A DNA stretch of 64,000 nt from assembly GCA_009869945.1 (NCBI GenBank), contig WIXG01000272.1, forward strand, positions 1 to 64,000, given 5' to 3'. This DNA is from Mesaphorura yosii. Lineage: Eukaryota > Arthropoda > Collembola > Poduromorpha > Tullbergiidae. A model generated the notes under the pieces. It had not been told where the DNA came from. It did not search any database and worked only from the letters and a program-made list of their open reading frames with translations. Below, one piece after another: positions 47,801-60,900 of this stretch. A program made the translations under genes and the position numbers. Numbering within the stretch: position 1 is the stretch's first letter; each line of letters starts with the position of its first letter.

Positions 47801-50800
47801 AACGCAACGCAAAGCACAGGCCAAGTCAAGTCCACATTCTCAAACGAGTTTTAATTCGATTGTGATTCGAGATGATGCGAGTTTTAATAGAATCAGCCCG
47901 GCAATTGTATCTGAGTTATTTAAGGCATTTGTGGTCTGCTCTTGAGGAAAGAATTCGGAGGATCTTGGAAGATTCTTTCGTGAACCGTGCAGTGCAGCAT
48001 ACTGAAGTACCAACTTGCACTACTTTATGAGACAGCAGCCAAGCTTCTTGACTTGACTTGTTTCCAGCGCAGCAGCGGACGCACTGAAGACTGAGGCTGG
48101 AGACTCCAGAGCACGAATTCACGAATTACGACGACTTCTTTGGTCATAACTCGGCCAGTTGCTGTGAAACTGCCGCTCTCGAGCAACCACGACAGGCAGA
48201 AAAGTCGCTGAGCTTTGCATTTGCGGCGGTGGAGAGTCGAAAAGTCTTTTAAATCAAAGGAAGTGAAGGAAATCACCTTTTTGTGGATCTCTGCATTTAA
48301 ATACGCATACGAGCACGAAATACGAAGTGGGACAGCATCGCGGCCAAGGCAGGCAGAATCTTTTAATCTACATCCACATGACATTGGCATGGCATGGCAC
48401 AGAAGAAACCTGCAGCTCGGCAGTAGAGAGCCCGAATATAAATTATTGCACATATGCAAAGTTAAAGTTCATGTGAATGGAATTCCTAAAGGACAGCTTT
48501 AATACACTCTCTTTCCGGAGGAGCTTTTACTCTTGCTGGCTCCTGTGGGCAAAATATATTATTGCCAGGGCTCTTTACTTAATCTTCTGCCTCTGCTTGG
48601 CTCGAGAACTCGAATGTAGTCCACACGTCCACGTCGAAGCTCGACTGAGACTGGCGACTTCCGTGCATGGCAAAATATGAAATCTTGCCGGCTTAATTTA
48701 TCTGCAAGGATTCGGTCGTAGACTCGCCTGACTCAGACACAATTTTCGGAGGCTGGCAGGTGAAATCCAGCTGGAAACCGTCTGAAATCGTGGAATCGAG
48801 CCGGAGTCAAGCTCCTTCACTCTTCGTTGTTATGTCGTCGCATGTTGTTGCCTTGATTCGTTGATTCTTCTTGATTTGACTTGACGCGATAATCTTGTGG
48901 GACAATCTCGGCCCGATGGCCCGAAATTTGAGTAAGACAATGCGCAATGCGTGTTTTCAGGATTACTTCAAGCGTACGAAAAAAGTTGACGACGGCCAAG
49001 AATTTCCCAAGCGAGATCAAATTTCCGAGTCAAGCAATCACAGTCACAATCACAAAACAAGCACGGAAAACTGTTCACGTCAACGTCGCAGTTCAAATTA
49101 CAAGCCTTAATGTCCTGTGCCTGTGTTTGTGCTTAATTTCAATTTACAGGCCCACGTAAACAAAGAAACTAAGAAACTGGTTTTGTCCGTTGATGGCATT
49201 CGTGGTCATTGTCTCTATTTTTAATTCCACGCTGTCAAATTGTTCGCCAGCACGAAATGGAGCGGGCATCGAGCATCTGATCTTCATCAAACCTGAATTC
49301 TGAATTGTCTTGAATTCCGTATTCCGTGGTTTCGTATTCGTTCGAATGCCGGCCAAGCATGCGATGCAATCGTGCATAATTTAGTGACCAGCATTCTGGC
49401 GATGGCTTTAATCAAGAACGTTCGAATTCCATTGCAAATTAAGAGCGTACGCGCAGAAAAGTCATTGAGTCATGCGGCATGAGACCAAGGCAAGCCAAGC
49501 CATGACCTCAGCGTACGCGATTATTGTTGACGACAGGCTGTAAAACCTTCAAAACAAAACAAATCATCGTCTGATGAGAACCCGCACACGTTGCGGTCGA
49601 GCAACAGCCAGCAAGATGCCAGGCTGTGATAATGATCGCAAGTCAAAGCATAGCAGGGCAAGACAGTCAAGACAGAAATCCCAAGACAGACGCAGACGCA
49701 TAATTTGCATTGACAGCTGTTTGCGTTCTCACCGTGCTCATGCAAAAAATCTGGCGAATGACGATGGCGGCGGATGAACGTGAACGTGTTGGAAATTAGC
49801 ATAATCACAGCCCGCCTGTACAAGTATGCAAGATGTAAAGGAAATTACAGAGATGCGAATAGCGAATTTCCCGAACAGAATTGCATTATTTAATTATGAA
49901 AGCACGGTGCACGGACGGAGTCTGGTGCATTTCAGCAACTAAATCACGTTAACGTACATTAGCGTCAGTCAGCACACGACAGAGGCCTGAAGCTAATTCA
50001 ATTTACGGGCCGGGCTAGAAAGGGTTTCGGGTTTGGAATCTTCGATACGGTTAGTTAGATTTCCATAATAATGCATGTACGTGTACGCATCGCATCGCAT
50101 GCACGGTGAACAGAAATTTTTATCTATAATGCAATGCAACGGAAAAGGTTTGGTTCAGGTTGTGCGAGCGATAAAAGCTCCAGCAATCCCCTGAGATGCA
50201 TTATTAAAATTCTATTCTCCACTGTTCCTACGTTGTTCGTTTCGGGACCTCGACCCAGCACGGCATTGTAATGCATTGCTCAGAGATTTGAGTCGAGTCG
50301 TCGAGAGCTTCGTCCAAAGATGAGTTATACTCCTTTTAAAATTGTCATCAATGGCCCAGCTTGGCTGTCAGGTCGTTACTAAAAGGATTTAAGAATCTTC
50401 TCGTGGCTGAAATCCTGAAAAATATGAAATTGTACATCAAAACACGGATCACGATACACACGAAGATGAGGATTAAAATCTCTCACTGGCTTTTATTGCG
50501 AGTTGCATCGCAAACTTCTTCCCCTGAGCCCACGTCAGATTACGATTACGAATTACGAATTACGTCTACGACTACGATTTCTTTAATGACTGGCTTAGCA
50601 GCCGTGATGGCGATTTTATTTTTATAATGCACGTTATACTGCACTGTGATTCTTATAAAGTGACGATTTTTAATACGATTAAGTCCGGGTTGTTGCTGGC
50701 TCCCATGACTCATGACATGACAGGGCATTGCTTGACATGGCTTGACATGGCTGACATGGCGTGGCATCAAATCTTAACGTCATGACTCACGGCCACTCAT

Positions 50801-51993
50801 CCGGATGGAATTTCGTAATTTGTCTTTCGAATTTCGGGGATTCTGCTCAGTAAATTTCGGGTACATCGCATGCAAGCAAACGTCTTACATTTCCCAGATG
50901 TTAATTTTGCCGTTGTTGTTGCCGGTGCAGTCGGTCGCGATTTTTTGTGGTACACATTTTTATTTTTTCAACATGCAAAACTAAAAACTGAGAATCAAAA
51001 ACCTGTTTTGGCGGATGAATAATTTGCAAGTGTTTTGCTCGGTACGCTTTGCTTTTTGCTATTGCTATTCATTACCCGGTCGTACCCGTAGCCGTGGATT
51101 ACGACCAGTAATTACGTGTCTTGTCGGCAACGGTCAAACTGCATTGCAGCTTTTACGCTGCAAGGGTCAAGCCCACATTTCATTACGGCAATTAATGTAC
51201 CTGTACTTGCGTACGTGCAGTACGTGGCGTCTGGCGTGGATCTCCCCTTTGCTAGGCCTGCCTGCACATTTTCACGTTCACATGAAGCCAAGCGTGCATT
51301 TGTGCATTTGGGGTAAAGTAGTCACAGATTTCTTGGTAGTGATAAGAAGCTAAGCCAAAGTAATGAAGCCTAAGCTAAGACGCTAGGTTTTAGCCGAGTC
51401 TTCATAATAATGGTACTTGATTCTGATTCTGAGAAGGAACAATGACAAGACAAGACAAGACAGGCCATTATTGCCATTACACAATAAATAATGAACATGA
51501 AGGCTTGCATTGCAAATTCGCGCTCACATTCGCGATTTGCGCATTGCATTGTATTGTTATTGTTACTGTTACTTGAAAGTAATCTAATCTGGTTTAAATC
51601 ATGTCATGATGATGAAAATGATGAGTGCGCCGCACGGCCACGACACGACAATGAGATCATCTTTGCTGCATTACTCTTCATTGAGTATTACATTTGCTTG
51701 CAATTATGATTACGCGACTGCGACCTAAACTTGGACCAAGCCAAACCAGTCATCAGTCTCTTGATCTCAATAACAATCGATAAAAGTAGATGGACGAGCT
51801 GATTGACTGGCTTGGGTTGGCTTATGACTCGATTGTGACTGTGACTTGACTTGACTCCTCGTTAAAATACTTACACCATGAACAATCAATGAGAAAGAAT
51901 GGCGAATGGCATGACATGGCTTGGCTCGGCTTGGCTAATGGCCAGGTTATGTCGACGCGCCGGCCTAAATTGGCAATTGGCATTGATTGGATC
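41849..51993. other. Gene desert, middle part
   Basis: No supported gene. The longest open frame is a 183-codon minus-strand run at 45237-45788 without recognisable domain or splice context. Iterated TTGGC/GGCTT words are common, for example at 44406-44420. Confidence 0.5.
44406..44420. repeat. (GGCTT)3 tandem repeat
   Basis: Three exact GGCTT units. Confidence 0.8.
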
Positions 51994-52407
51994 TTAAACC
52001 CTACTCATCTTTTGCATTTCGAGGCGCGCACATTTGCATAATGCATTTCGGCGCCCTTCTGGTGCATTTCGCAATCTGGAATGCAAAGATGAAAAGATAA
52101 TCCTCGGACAATGGTCACCACGCACAAGCACCAAGCAATGATCATTGCCTTTTATGGCCATTAGGCTACATGAATATTGTGTGTCATCCTTTTCGTGTGT
52201 GTCATGACCCGCACACAGGCGATTGTCAATCTTCATGACACGACCTTTGTGAAGATGACCAACGTCCAACGGCTCCAACTCTTTGTGTGTGTCGCTTGGG
52301 CATTGAGGTGGTTCATAACAATAATCGTACAAGTTTATGTAAGTAAGCCACAACGCGACGTGTCTTGACGTGGCCAGCTCGCAGGCGAAGGCAGTCGTAG
52401 TAAACAA
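51994..52407. other. Segment open on both strands, no gene chosen
   Basis: The minus strand is open for 137 codons (52407-51994), with a low-repetition, protein-like composition including CYEPPQCPSDTHKELEPLD. The plus strand holds an ATG at 52204, 45 codons with one hydrophobic run (LFVCVAWALRWFITIIVQVY), then a good GTAAGTA donor at 52339. The next plausible acceptor on the plus strand would give an almost immediate stop. I cannot tell which strand, if either, is coding. Confidence 0.2.
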
Positions 52408-53884
52408 GTGGCTAAAAGTACAAAACTACAAGGAAACATGAATTGCCATTTGCCATTTGTACAGACAACTTAAGCTCTTGGACGGAGCAAGCAAGCAATG
52501 ACAAATTGATGCAATAATATCCCGGCACAGCATCCCGTTTCGGGTTCTGTTTTTATTAAATCTTCAAATTGTATTCGTTGTCGCGATGCACTGCACTGCG
52601 ACGCGCGCAAGGAGAAAGCCATTACCATTTACGATATTGGATCCTATTTACTATTACTATTATTGGCATGGCTTGACAACAATACGGCACGCCGTATGGC
52701 CACGGGAAATGACTCAACATCACGATACAAGAACAACGTTGTTTTTGCACTCGTATTCAAGACTCAAGACTCGAGAGATGATCATCTTGTACATTATTCA
52801 ATTGCTTTTAGGCTAATAGTAAGTAAAAGCAAAAGGAAAGAAACTTCCCCGTCGTGTCGCGTGGGGGAATTTTACCCCAAAAATACTCACAGCCGTAAAA
52901 ACGGCAATAAAATGCTAATGCCAGAATTCCAGTGCGAGTTCGGATCGAATTTCAATGCCAGCGTAGTGGGTAATGCGTAATTCGTAATTTGCCAACAATG
53001 CAATAAGCATCAATGAAGATGACGACTATGACTGTGAGTACGCGTAATTAATTGCACTGCATTTTTATGGGTCGAGGGTCTGTGCATTAAAATGCAAGGG
53101 GAAAGTCAAAGTCGATGTCGTGGCTGCCGTGAAGAGTAACGAGGCTGAGAATGAATTGTGCCCAAGAGCCTCGTAATCATGTGAATGCAAATGCGCTGCA
53201 GTTCGGCTTGGAATTGAATTTCTTCGTGGCCGTGTCGTGGCTTAATTACGAAAAGATTGCACCGCAGACGGCCACCATTACATTAGCCTAATGCAATAAT
53301 CTAATATTCATTTCATTAATATTCCTGCCTGGTGCCTGGGAACCTCCCGCACGGACAAAGTAGCCATTTATAATGGTATTTACACTGCATGCTTGCATAT
53401 TGGCCTGGCAAAGTAGTTGTCTGGAAGCAAACCACTCAAAAATTCTCATTGATTTCAACTTCGATCAAGTTTATTGAACAGAACTCATCGTTTTCACCGT
53501 CTCCGTCTACAACAAAGACCGAGCGACCAAACAATGCATGCCACGCGTACGTATATGCATGCAAGTAGTCATACAGTGGTGCTTGATGACAGTGGTCGAT
53601 TCTCGATTCTCAATTCTCTCCACGGGTATTAAATATTATTGATACCACCACAAAAGCTACGCTGCTATGCTTTATGTTAAAGATGGATGAGTCCTCCACA
53701 CGCGTGGCGTGCGGGTGATAGATTGCGAGAGATACAAACAAAAATCAGACAAGCCACGAACAAGTGCAGCGCAGTGCAGTGCGGGAAGGAAGGAAATTAG
53801 ATTGTGTAAAGTGCGTGGGGCTGGCGTGGAGGGGACAATGAAACACTGAACAGAAACTCGAACGGGAATGCACCGTAAAGAAAG

Positions 53885-53899
53885 TTGGCTTGGCTTGGC
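53885..53899. repeat. (TTGGC)3 tandem repeat
   Basis: Three exact TTGGC units. Confidence 0.8.
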
Positions 53900-56800
53900 T
53901 TCATTCGGGGTTTTTACTGGCTTTCACTCAATTTTCGGCGTAGGCGTCTCAGGCTCTCAGGCGCTGGCGCTGGCTAATGTATTATTTAAAGCGTACGCAA
54001 CCCCAAGTGATTTATTTTCGTGTTGTGGGATGTAACTCTTCAATAGTAAATAGCGGCAGCAGCGTACGCTTGTGGTTCGTGCTTATGCATATTGTCGATA
54101 TGCTTATGCAATGAACGCAATACAATGCAATGCCATGTGGCAATGTGTTCTGGTCGTGTACGTATTTAGTGCTCTCACGACGCGCAGGGCAAAAGTGCAT
54201 TGTGTTGGAGAATTTGGTCGGGCGGTCATAAATCGCCAGCCCATTCATTCACCATGCACGCGTACGCATTATCAACAACATAATGTTAAAAATTCATACA
54301 ATGCCATGAGCCATCAAGCACCGAGGCTGGGATGAACCCGGCTCGGTTCCCGGCCATTTCCATTCATTGTCCAATCGAGCCAGCCAGCATAGCATTGTTA
54401 TGCACTGACTGATTTATGCCAAAAGTTTTCCATTTGTTGCTCACCGTTTCCAAAAAATTCTACGCGATTTTTATTGAACGCTGCTCGGCGATGGCTTCGT
54501 GCTCATTGCCGTAAATGAATTTATGACCTCATGCGCGTATTGCTGAAGCTGGAAACTGAATGATGAATAACTCTGCATTACACTGCACAGGCCTGAAGTC
54601 TTAATGGAAAAGTTTTGGGGTTATTGAAAAAAGGAGTCGAGATTTTAAGTCGCGGATAAATCCGGATGCGAGCTGCGGATGCGAACTCGATTTCAAATTC
54701 GAAATGCACGCCGCACGCACTGCAGCGAGGAGTAAAAGTTTAAAGTAGAAGGAAGTCGGAAGAGCACGGCGAAAGGCGAGAGGAGGATGAAGAGGCTTAG
54801 CGAGATAATAAATGGATAGATGAGACATGATACAGCCAACATCTCAGCTACAAGACAGAACACAAGACACGACTCAAAACCGAAGGCAGGCAAAGTAAAG
54901 TTTGGATCCAGCCAATTTGTACTGATATGTGAGACACGAGGACTTTTCCAGCCCAGTACTCACTGGAATCTTCTAGCCTGATCTTGACTTGACAACGACC
55001 AACGCTAGAATCCAGGAAATGAGAAACACTCAAAATTACGCACGACACGACGATGAATTTTGGACACGATGACGATGCATTACGTGAAAGCGAAATTGTG
55101 CTGGCTGCTGATGGAGTCTTTGTCCAATCGATTTCGCTGTGATCAGACTGAATGAAGCCAGATTGCCAATTTCCATTTCATTGTGCCTGCCGTGCCTTGC
55201 AGCTTCTGAAGGAAGGAAGTAATCATGTAAAGACGTATAAATAATTTCGCCAATCTTTCTTCCTGATTCTTTCGCAGGTCGCATCTTGCGCCTTTGCGCC
55301 GGCTCGACGCGACAAATGACACACATTTGTCAGCAACGGCGACGGCGAGTAGAAAAGAGTCAGTCAAGCATTGCATCGCATTTGAAATTGCGTTTATTCT
55401 TGTCCCACTCGCAGTCACAGGCACATGTTAATGTATCGCCAACGCGGCTGCAGAGGTCGAGCGCTGACTGAACACATGTTTTCATATGGCGGGTGGCAAG
55501 CAGAAAGTAGGCGAAAGTTAATGGTTTGTGAATGGAATGATGATGATGGCCGGGTCGCTGAAGGCAGAACGCGCATGCTGAAGATCTGCACGGCTGCTTT
55601 GGTTGGCCTGGCCTGCTGGCTGATTGAAAAATAAAAATTGCGAGTCGCGATTCGTGAATGCATTGCAGAGAAAGCACACAAAGGAACCTGGAAATTTATG
55701 GAGACGTGCCGGCGGAGTTCATTCAAGGAGAAAACAAAGCGGGCACACAGGAAAGGCAATGCAAAGATTCGCGACCGACTTTGACTTCCTTTCTTTTCTC
55801 CCTTTTCTTGGCCCAGCGAGGCGAGGCGGAACGCGTCGACCAGCCAGGGCGAAGATACTCTCAGAATTTTGATGCTCGGAGCTTCTTCGCCACGGCGAAG
55901 ACGCATTCTCGCATTCGCATCTTTGATGTCTAATGAGATGGAAAATTTGTTTGATCAGTCTAATTGAGTTGACACATTCAGACAGCAGTGCGTTCCGAGA
56001 TCTCAAAGTCAGATTGCTGATTGCGTCGCGTCTCTTTCGCGTTTCGTATTTCACTGCTTTCTCCCTTGCTCGGTCCATGTCGTCCTTTCGACCGTCGTGT
56101 CTGTTTCTGAATCGTGAATTCATTTACAGGGTGAGCGTTAATTTCATGGCAAACTGCACCGATGCACTCACTCAAAGACAGGTCGGTAAAGAGAAAGTGC
56201 ATCTCCTCCTCGTCTTCCTTCCTCGTCCTCCTCTTAATTCCAGTCATCAAGTAATATTCTAATTTGACAAGCTGAAAAGGATTTCATTGCTTCGTTGCAT
56301 TGCTGGAGAAAATATTACAAGGCCTTGGGGGAAAATTCAGGCACAGACCAACTTTCATCCCTTTATTCTCTGCACGCTCGCTCCTTTCCCCTTCGCCCTT
56401 CATCTTTAAGATTTTGATTAGAATGATTTGAGGATTCCGACCACGTCTCTTCTCTTCTCCTTTCTCGCATTTGCTGCCATCGTCGCTCGTCGCTCGTTGA
56501 GTGCCTGGAAGTGATCTGTAATAATAATTTCGATATAAATATAAATAAGTGCGTGCACACACGCAGAAATGTCTCGAGCAGCACAATTCAGGCATTTCCA
56601 GCTATTCTTGGCTGGAAGTATTAGAAAATCTCCCCCATCTTGGCCAGGCCAGGCCAAAAGCATACGGAGAATGCAATGCGGAATTCATCCCTTGCACGGC
56701 ACGAGGGTGGCTTCTGAAATGAAGAAACGATTATTTAAATAGAGATTAGAGCGCATTACACATGTTTGCTGCTTGTATTGTTCAGAAATCAGTTACAGTC

Positions 56801-57290
56801 GACAATAAACGCGGACGCGGCGGCTCGAGTCTGTTTCTGCAAGATTTCATAAATTTAACGAGTCTTCGGGGGAGAATTTAATAAATTTCTGGAAATACGA
56901 TAAAAATATGTTGCTGGGATTTGGCTCTTGTGTATTTCGCCTCCTATTTTGACGTGAGTAATTAATCATGGATGAATTTAACGCTCGGCGCTTAGCACTG
57001 AACGCATCTTCATTTTCATTTTCATCCCCTTTGCTTTGGCTACAGCTTTGCATATTTGAGCACACAAATCTTTGCTGCATGGATTCACAATTTGCTGCTG
57101 TTGTCTGGTCGAAACAACAACAAAAGCCGAACTGCTACGCTGTGATGTTCATCCCTTTCAATAGATAAGATACTCAATTGTTTAGAAAATGTTTTATTAC
57201 GGCATCGCCTCGTCAGCGTCAGACGCAAAAGCAAAAGCAAATCTTCATTTTCTTTATGGGGATTTCGATTTGCTGCTTGTTGTTTGCTAT

Positions 57291-57310
57291 TTGCATTGCA
57301 TTGCATTGAA
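57291..57310. repeat. TTGCA tandem run
   Basis: Three exact TTGCA units followed by TTGAA, the longest run of the commonest word in the window. Confidence 0.8.
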
Positions 57311-57914
57311 AAGTGAATCTTCTGGGCTTCTTTGCGCCTTGCGCAGTTCATCCTCGCATCCTTTTGTTTACTTTTACTGCCTGCTATTGCGCGCTGGGAT
57401 TTTTAATCAAGAAAAATAATTACTGCTTCTACGTTCTGCATTCTGCGACTGCTGTTGAATGAATTCCTGAACAAAAGCAAAGCACGGGAATGGCGCAGCG
57501 CGGCTGCTCGGAAATTAAAATCTTCTTCCTCATCTTGCCTGATTTCCGTGCTGCGTGCTGCAGAGATTTTGCGTGCGTTGTTCGCCCGTCTGCCAATCGA
57601 CAGTCGCAAAGTGTGGGAGAATTCTGTTCATGCTCGCTCATACAGGCGAATTTTCTCTTTCTTCGACGCGTTGAGAATAATTTCATAATCGTAATTAATA
57701 ATTATTACAAATTCTGGGCACAGTGCTCAGCCAAAGCAAATCTGCACGCACGCAGTTGGCTGGCGCTGGCGCCCGACACGTCTCAGAATATTAAATACTG
57801 ACTGCCCCTGCGATTTCGCGAATTGATTGCCGCGAATTGTTAACGAGATGCAAATGAATGTATTAATTACAGGCTTTCAGATCGCCTGTGTGGATGCGGA
57901 CGTAACTTTTACTC

Positions 57915-57930
57915 TGCGTGCGTGCGTGCG
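57915..57930. repeat. (TGCG)4 microsatellite
   Basis: Four exact TGCG units followed by TG. Confidence 0.85.
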
Positions 57931-60900
57931 TGGTTATGATCGGAGTGAATGGAACTCATTCATTCGGTAATCAATGCAATAATTGGAAATTGTAATCTCT
58001 GAATGAATTCGATTCTTATACACAGCCGCAGCGCAGCAGTTCTGTTATTGATTAGCGTCAACAACATTAACATTAGCGTCATTGTTGTAAATTGTAAATT
58101 GAAGTGGTACAGCGAATGTGTGTCATGCATGATCTGCAGTCGTAGTAGAGCTTTGTGCGCGCAGCACAAACGATGAGCTTATGATTATGAGGACGTATGA
58201 ATTGGAGCGAGCACAAAAGACCGATTCACTGATTCACTGATGCAGACACAATTACACACGATTATTGAGTATTTGAATGGATAAACGGAAAGCAGAAATT
58301 TAATTTTCAATTTCGTTCAGCAATTTGGCAATTTAACATTTAACATTTAGTGGCTGACCTCTTTTGTATTTGTACTCTGTGGCTACGGCCAGAATGCGAA
58401 TGCTGAATGCTGATAATTCGCAAACACGAATCGCACACTGTTATTAATTTCCGTTTATCTGATTCGCATCTGAGTGATTGGCGAACGGCAACTTTCACTT
58501 TAATTAATTGAAAAACGGTTGGCTGGTCAATCAGTATTTTGCAAAATTCTAAGTGCCTATCAAAATTGGAGATTATAATCAAATATCAAATCGACTGACC
58601 ATCCAATCAATATTTGTACTCATTTTTTCTGGCCTGGCTTGAGCACAAGCAAGTCCATCAATTTGAAGCTAAAGCACAGGTTGCATTTTTCTGCTGCTGC
58701 TGTGAACGGCTGTACTGTTTATGTTAATATTTATGGACGCGCCTCGCGCTGGCGCTATCACTGGAGCACAATGATTGATGGCCTGGCTTGACACACATGC
58801 ACATAAATAACTAATGGACCGTAACCGTAATCTGAACGAAAAAAGAAATGCACTTCACTTTAAGTTTCTCCCCAAAATCTCAAAATGTAATCTCGAAATT
58901 GAAAAATTTGAATTCCTTTCCCTTACTTGCTGCAAGCATCTTTACATTTTTAAATTTTTTAATTACCTGCACGCCATTAATTACGCATTAATCATCGCAT
59001 CGCTGGCAGTTCAAATCCAAACTACGACGGTCGAATACCAACCTCGAAGGCGTTTGGAATTTCAGGAGCCTGGCCGGGCTAAACGTAAATCTGGTGCATT
59101 AACGTCCGTGCTGCTGCTGAGTGCATTGCAGCCGAGAAGATTATACGAGTCATTTGCAGTAATTGGATTTACATGTAACATCTTTCTGGTCCACATCCAT
59201 AAAACCCGACGTAAAATGGAGCGCGGTATCAGCCCAGCTTATCAGCCATCAGCAGCAGCACTAAAACCACTTTCGAATCCCATTATTGTGCCATGAGATG
59301 TACTCGTCAGCTTAGAGTAAGCCTTAATGCATTGTTAACACACACGCAATGCAATGCATTTGAGAGATTCAGACTTCAGACTCGGATGCAAATGCAAACA
59401 TCTTCTTCTTTCACGCTACGCGAAAGTTAATGCAATAGGACTTCATTTGCATAACATTATGCATGCACTTCATTCTTGCTAAGCGGGTCGTCGGTTGGAA
59501 CGTTGAAAGCCAGGGATTTTTACGGTGTTTGTTCAGTGCACAAGCAGAAAACTGATCCGAATCTCATCAGAAGCATCCCATCTAATTGCAAATCGCAATG
59601 CAAATATTCTGCCATGAAGTGATAAGCCGGCGTGCTACAAGCTTCGCTACACGCTACACGCGTTTTGGGCTTGTTTACAAACCAATTTAAGATTTTTACG
59701 AGCGACGAGCTCCGCTTTAATTATACCTGAGTACATGCAGGATGAACATGAATTTGTATGTAAATTGGCCAGGCTAGGCCAAGACGCGTTTTTCTACGAT
59801 CGCCGCACAGGTTCTTAAGAAAACTAAAAGAATATGTAATGAATTTCCTGCTGTGCTGTGCTTTGCCGGTCTGTGCTGGCCATGGCAAGGTATGGCATGA
59901 ATTTCGCATAATTCTCTCAGCAAAACATGAGCTGAACCTGAAGCTGATGGATTAGAGCGTCCCGTGACCATTTAGACCCATGCCCGAGCACGAGTACAAT
60001 GTGGTCAAGCCAAAGCCAATAGCTAAATTAACATAAATCTGAGCCCATACAACATCACAGCACGGCTGAAGTACGAAGCAATGAACTCCTTGACTTGTGA
60101 CTTCGACGAACACTGCGACGAAGACAAGACTTGTTTGTATTTTGCATTTCTTTTTGTGCATAAGTCAAGACACGACTCATACGTGTGAGAAAAATCGCCA
60201 CAACGCAACGCAACGCTAGGTTTAGCTTTCTAAACGCAATGAACCATGGCCCGCTCGTCGCCTCGTGAAGAGTCTTCTCTCTTTTTATGATTCACATGTC
60301 AATTTACAATTTACAAGCGATGTGCAATGCAAATATTTTGATCTGATTTAGCGACAGCGACGTGCGGGAATAAGAAAGTTGGCTTGGCAGGAGGCCATGC
60401 CAGCACCCTTCGCAATGCAATCAACAGCTTAATTGCTAAATACGGGTTAATTAAGCGTATGGGCCATGGGCCAAGGTTCGCCTCGCTCGAGCTCGCGCTC
60501 GGGCGTGCCACGCCACGCGTACGTATTTTGTCCAAAAAAGTCTCGGCTTGCCGCAATACATGCACGGTCGTAAAAATGTATGCCCGGATAAGGAAGATGC
60601 GAGTCATAAACAAGGCACGAGAAACAAAAGGATGCGTCTCGTCCTCGAAGATGAGATGCTAGGGGATAAATTCCTTGCTTGAAGCTGATGCTGATTGAGA
60701 ATGAAGCTGCGAGGCATTTTTATTAATAAATTGAAATATTTCTATTTGACTGTGCTGCGTTTGAGTTTCTTTTCTATTTTTGTATTCGATACGCAGTCGC
60801 AGCCGATTGGATTCTTGTAAACGATACGCGATACGTGAGATTTGAGATGCAGGTACAAAGCAAATCTTGGCTTGACTTGGCGTGACGGTGACTATTTTTA

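Noticed and set aside
55415-56123. Overlapping Arg/Glu-rich minus-strand frames of 163 and 134 codons
   Set aside because: They are the complement of a pyrimidine-rich plus-strand tract, which gives Lys, Arg and Glu codons and few stops without being coding.
58814-59296. 160-codon plus-strand open frame from a true ATG
   Set aside because: No recognisable domain. Phe/Lys-rich and iterated parts look like translated non-coding DNA, and the length is near the chance maximum for this window.
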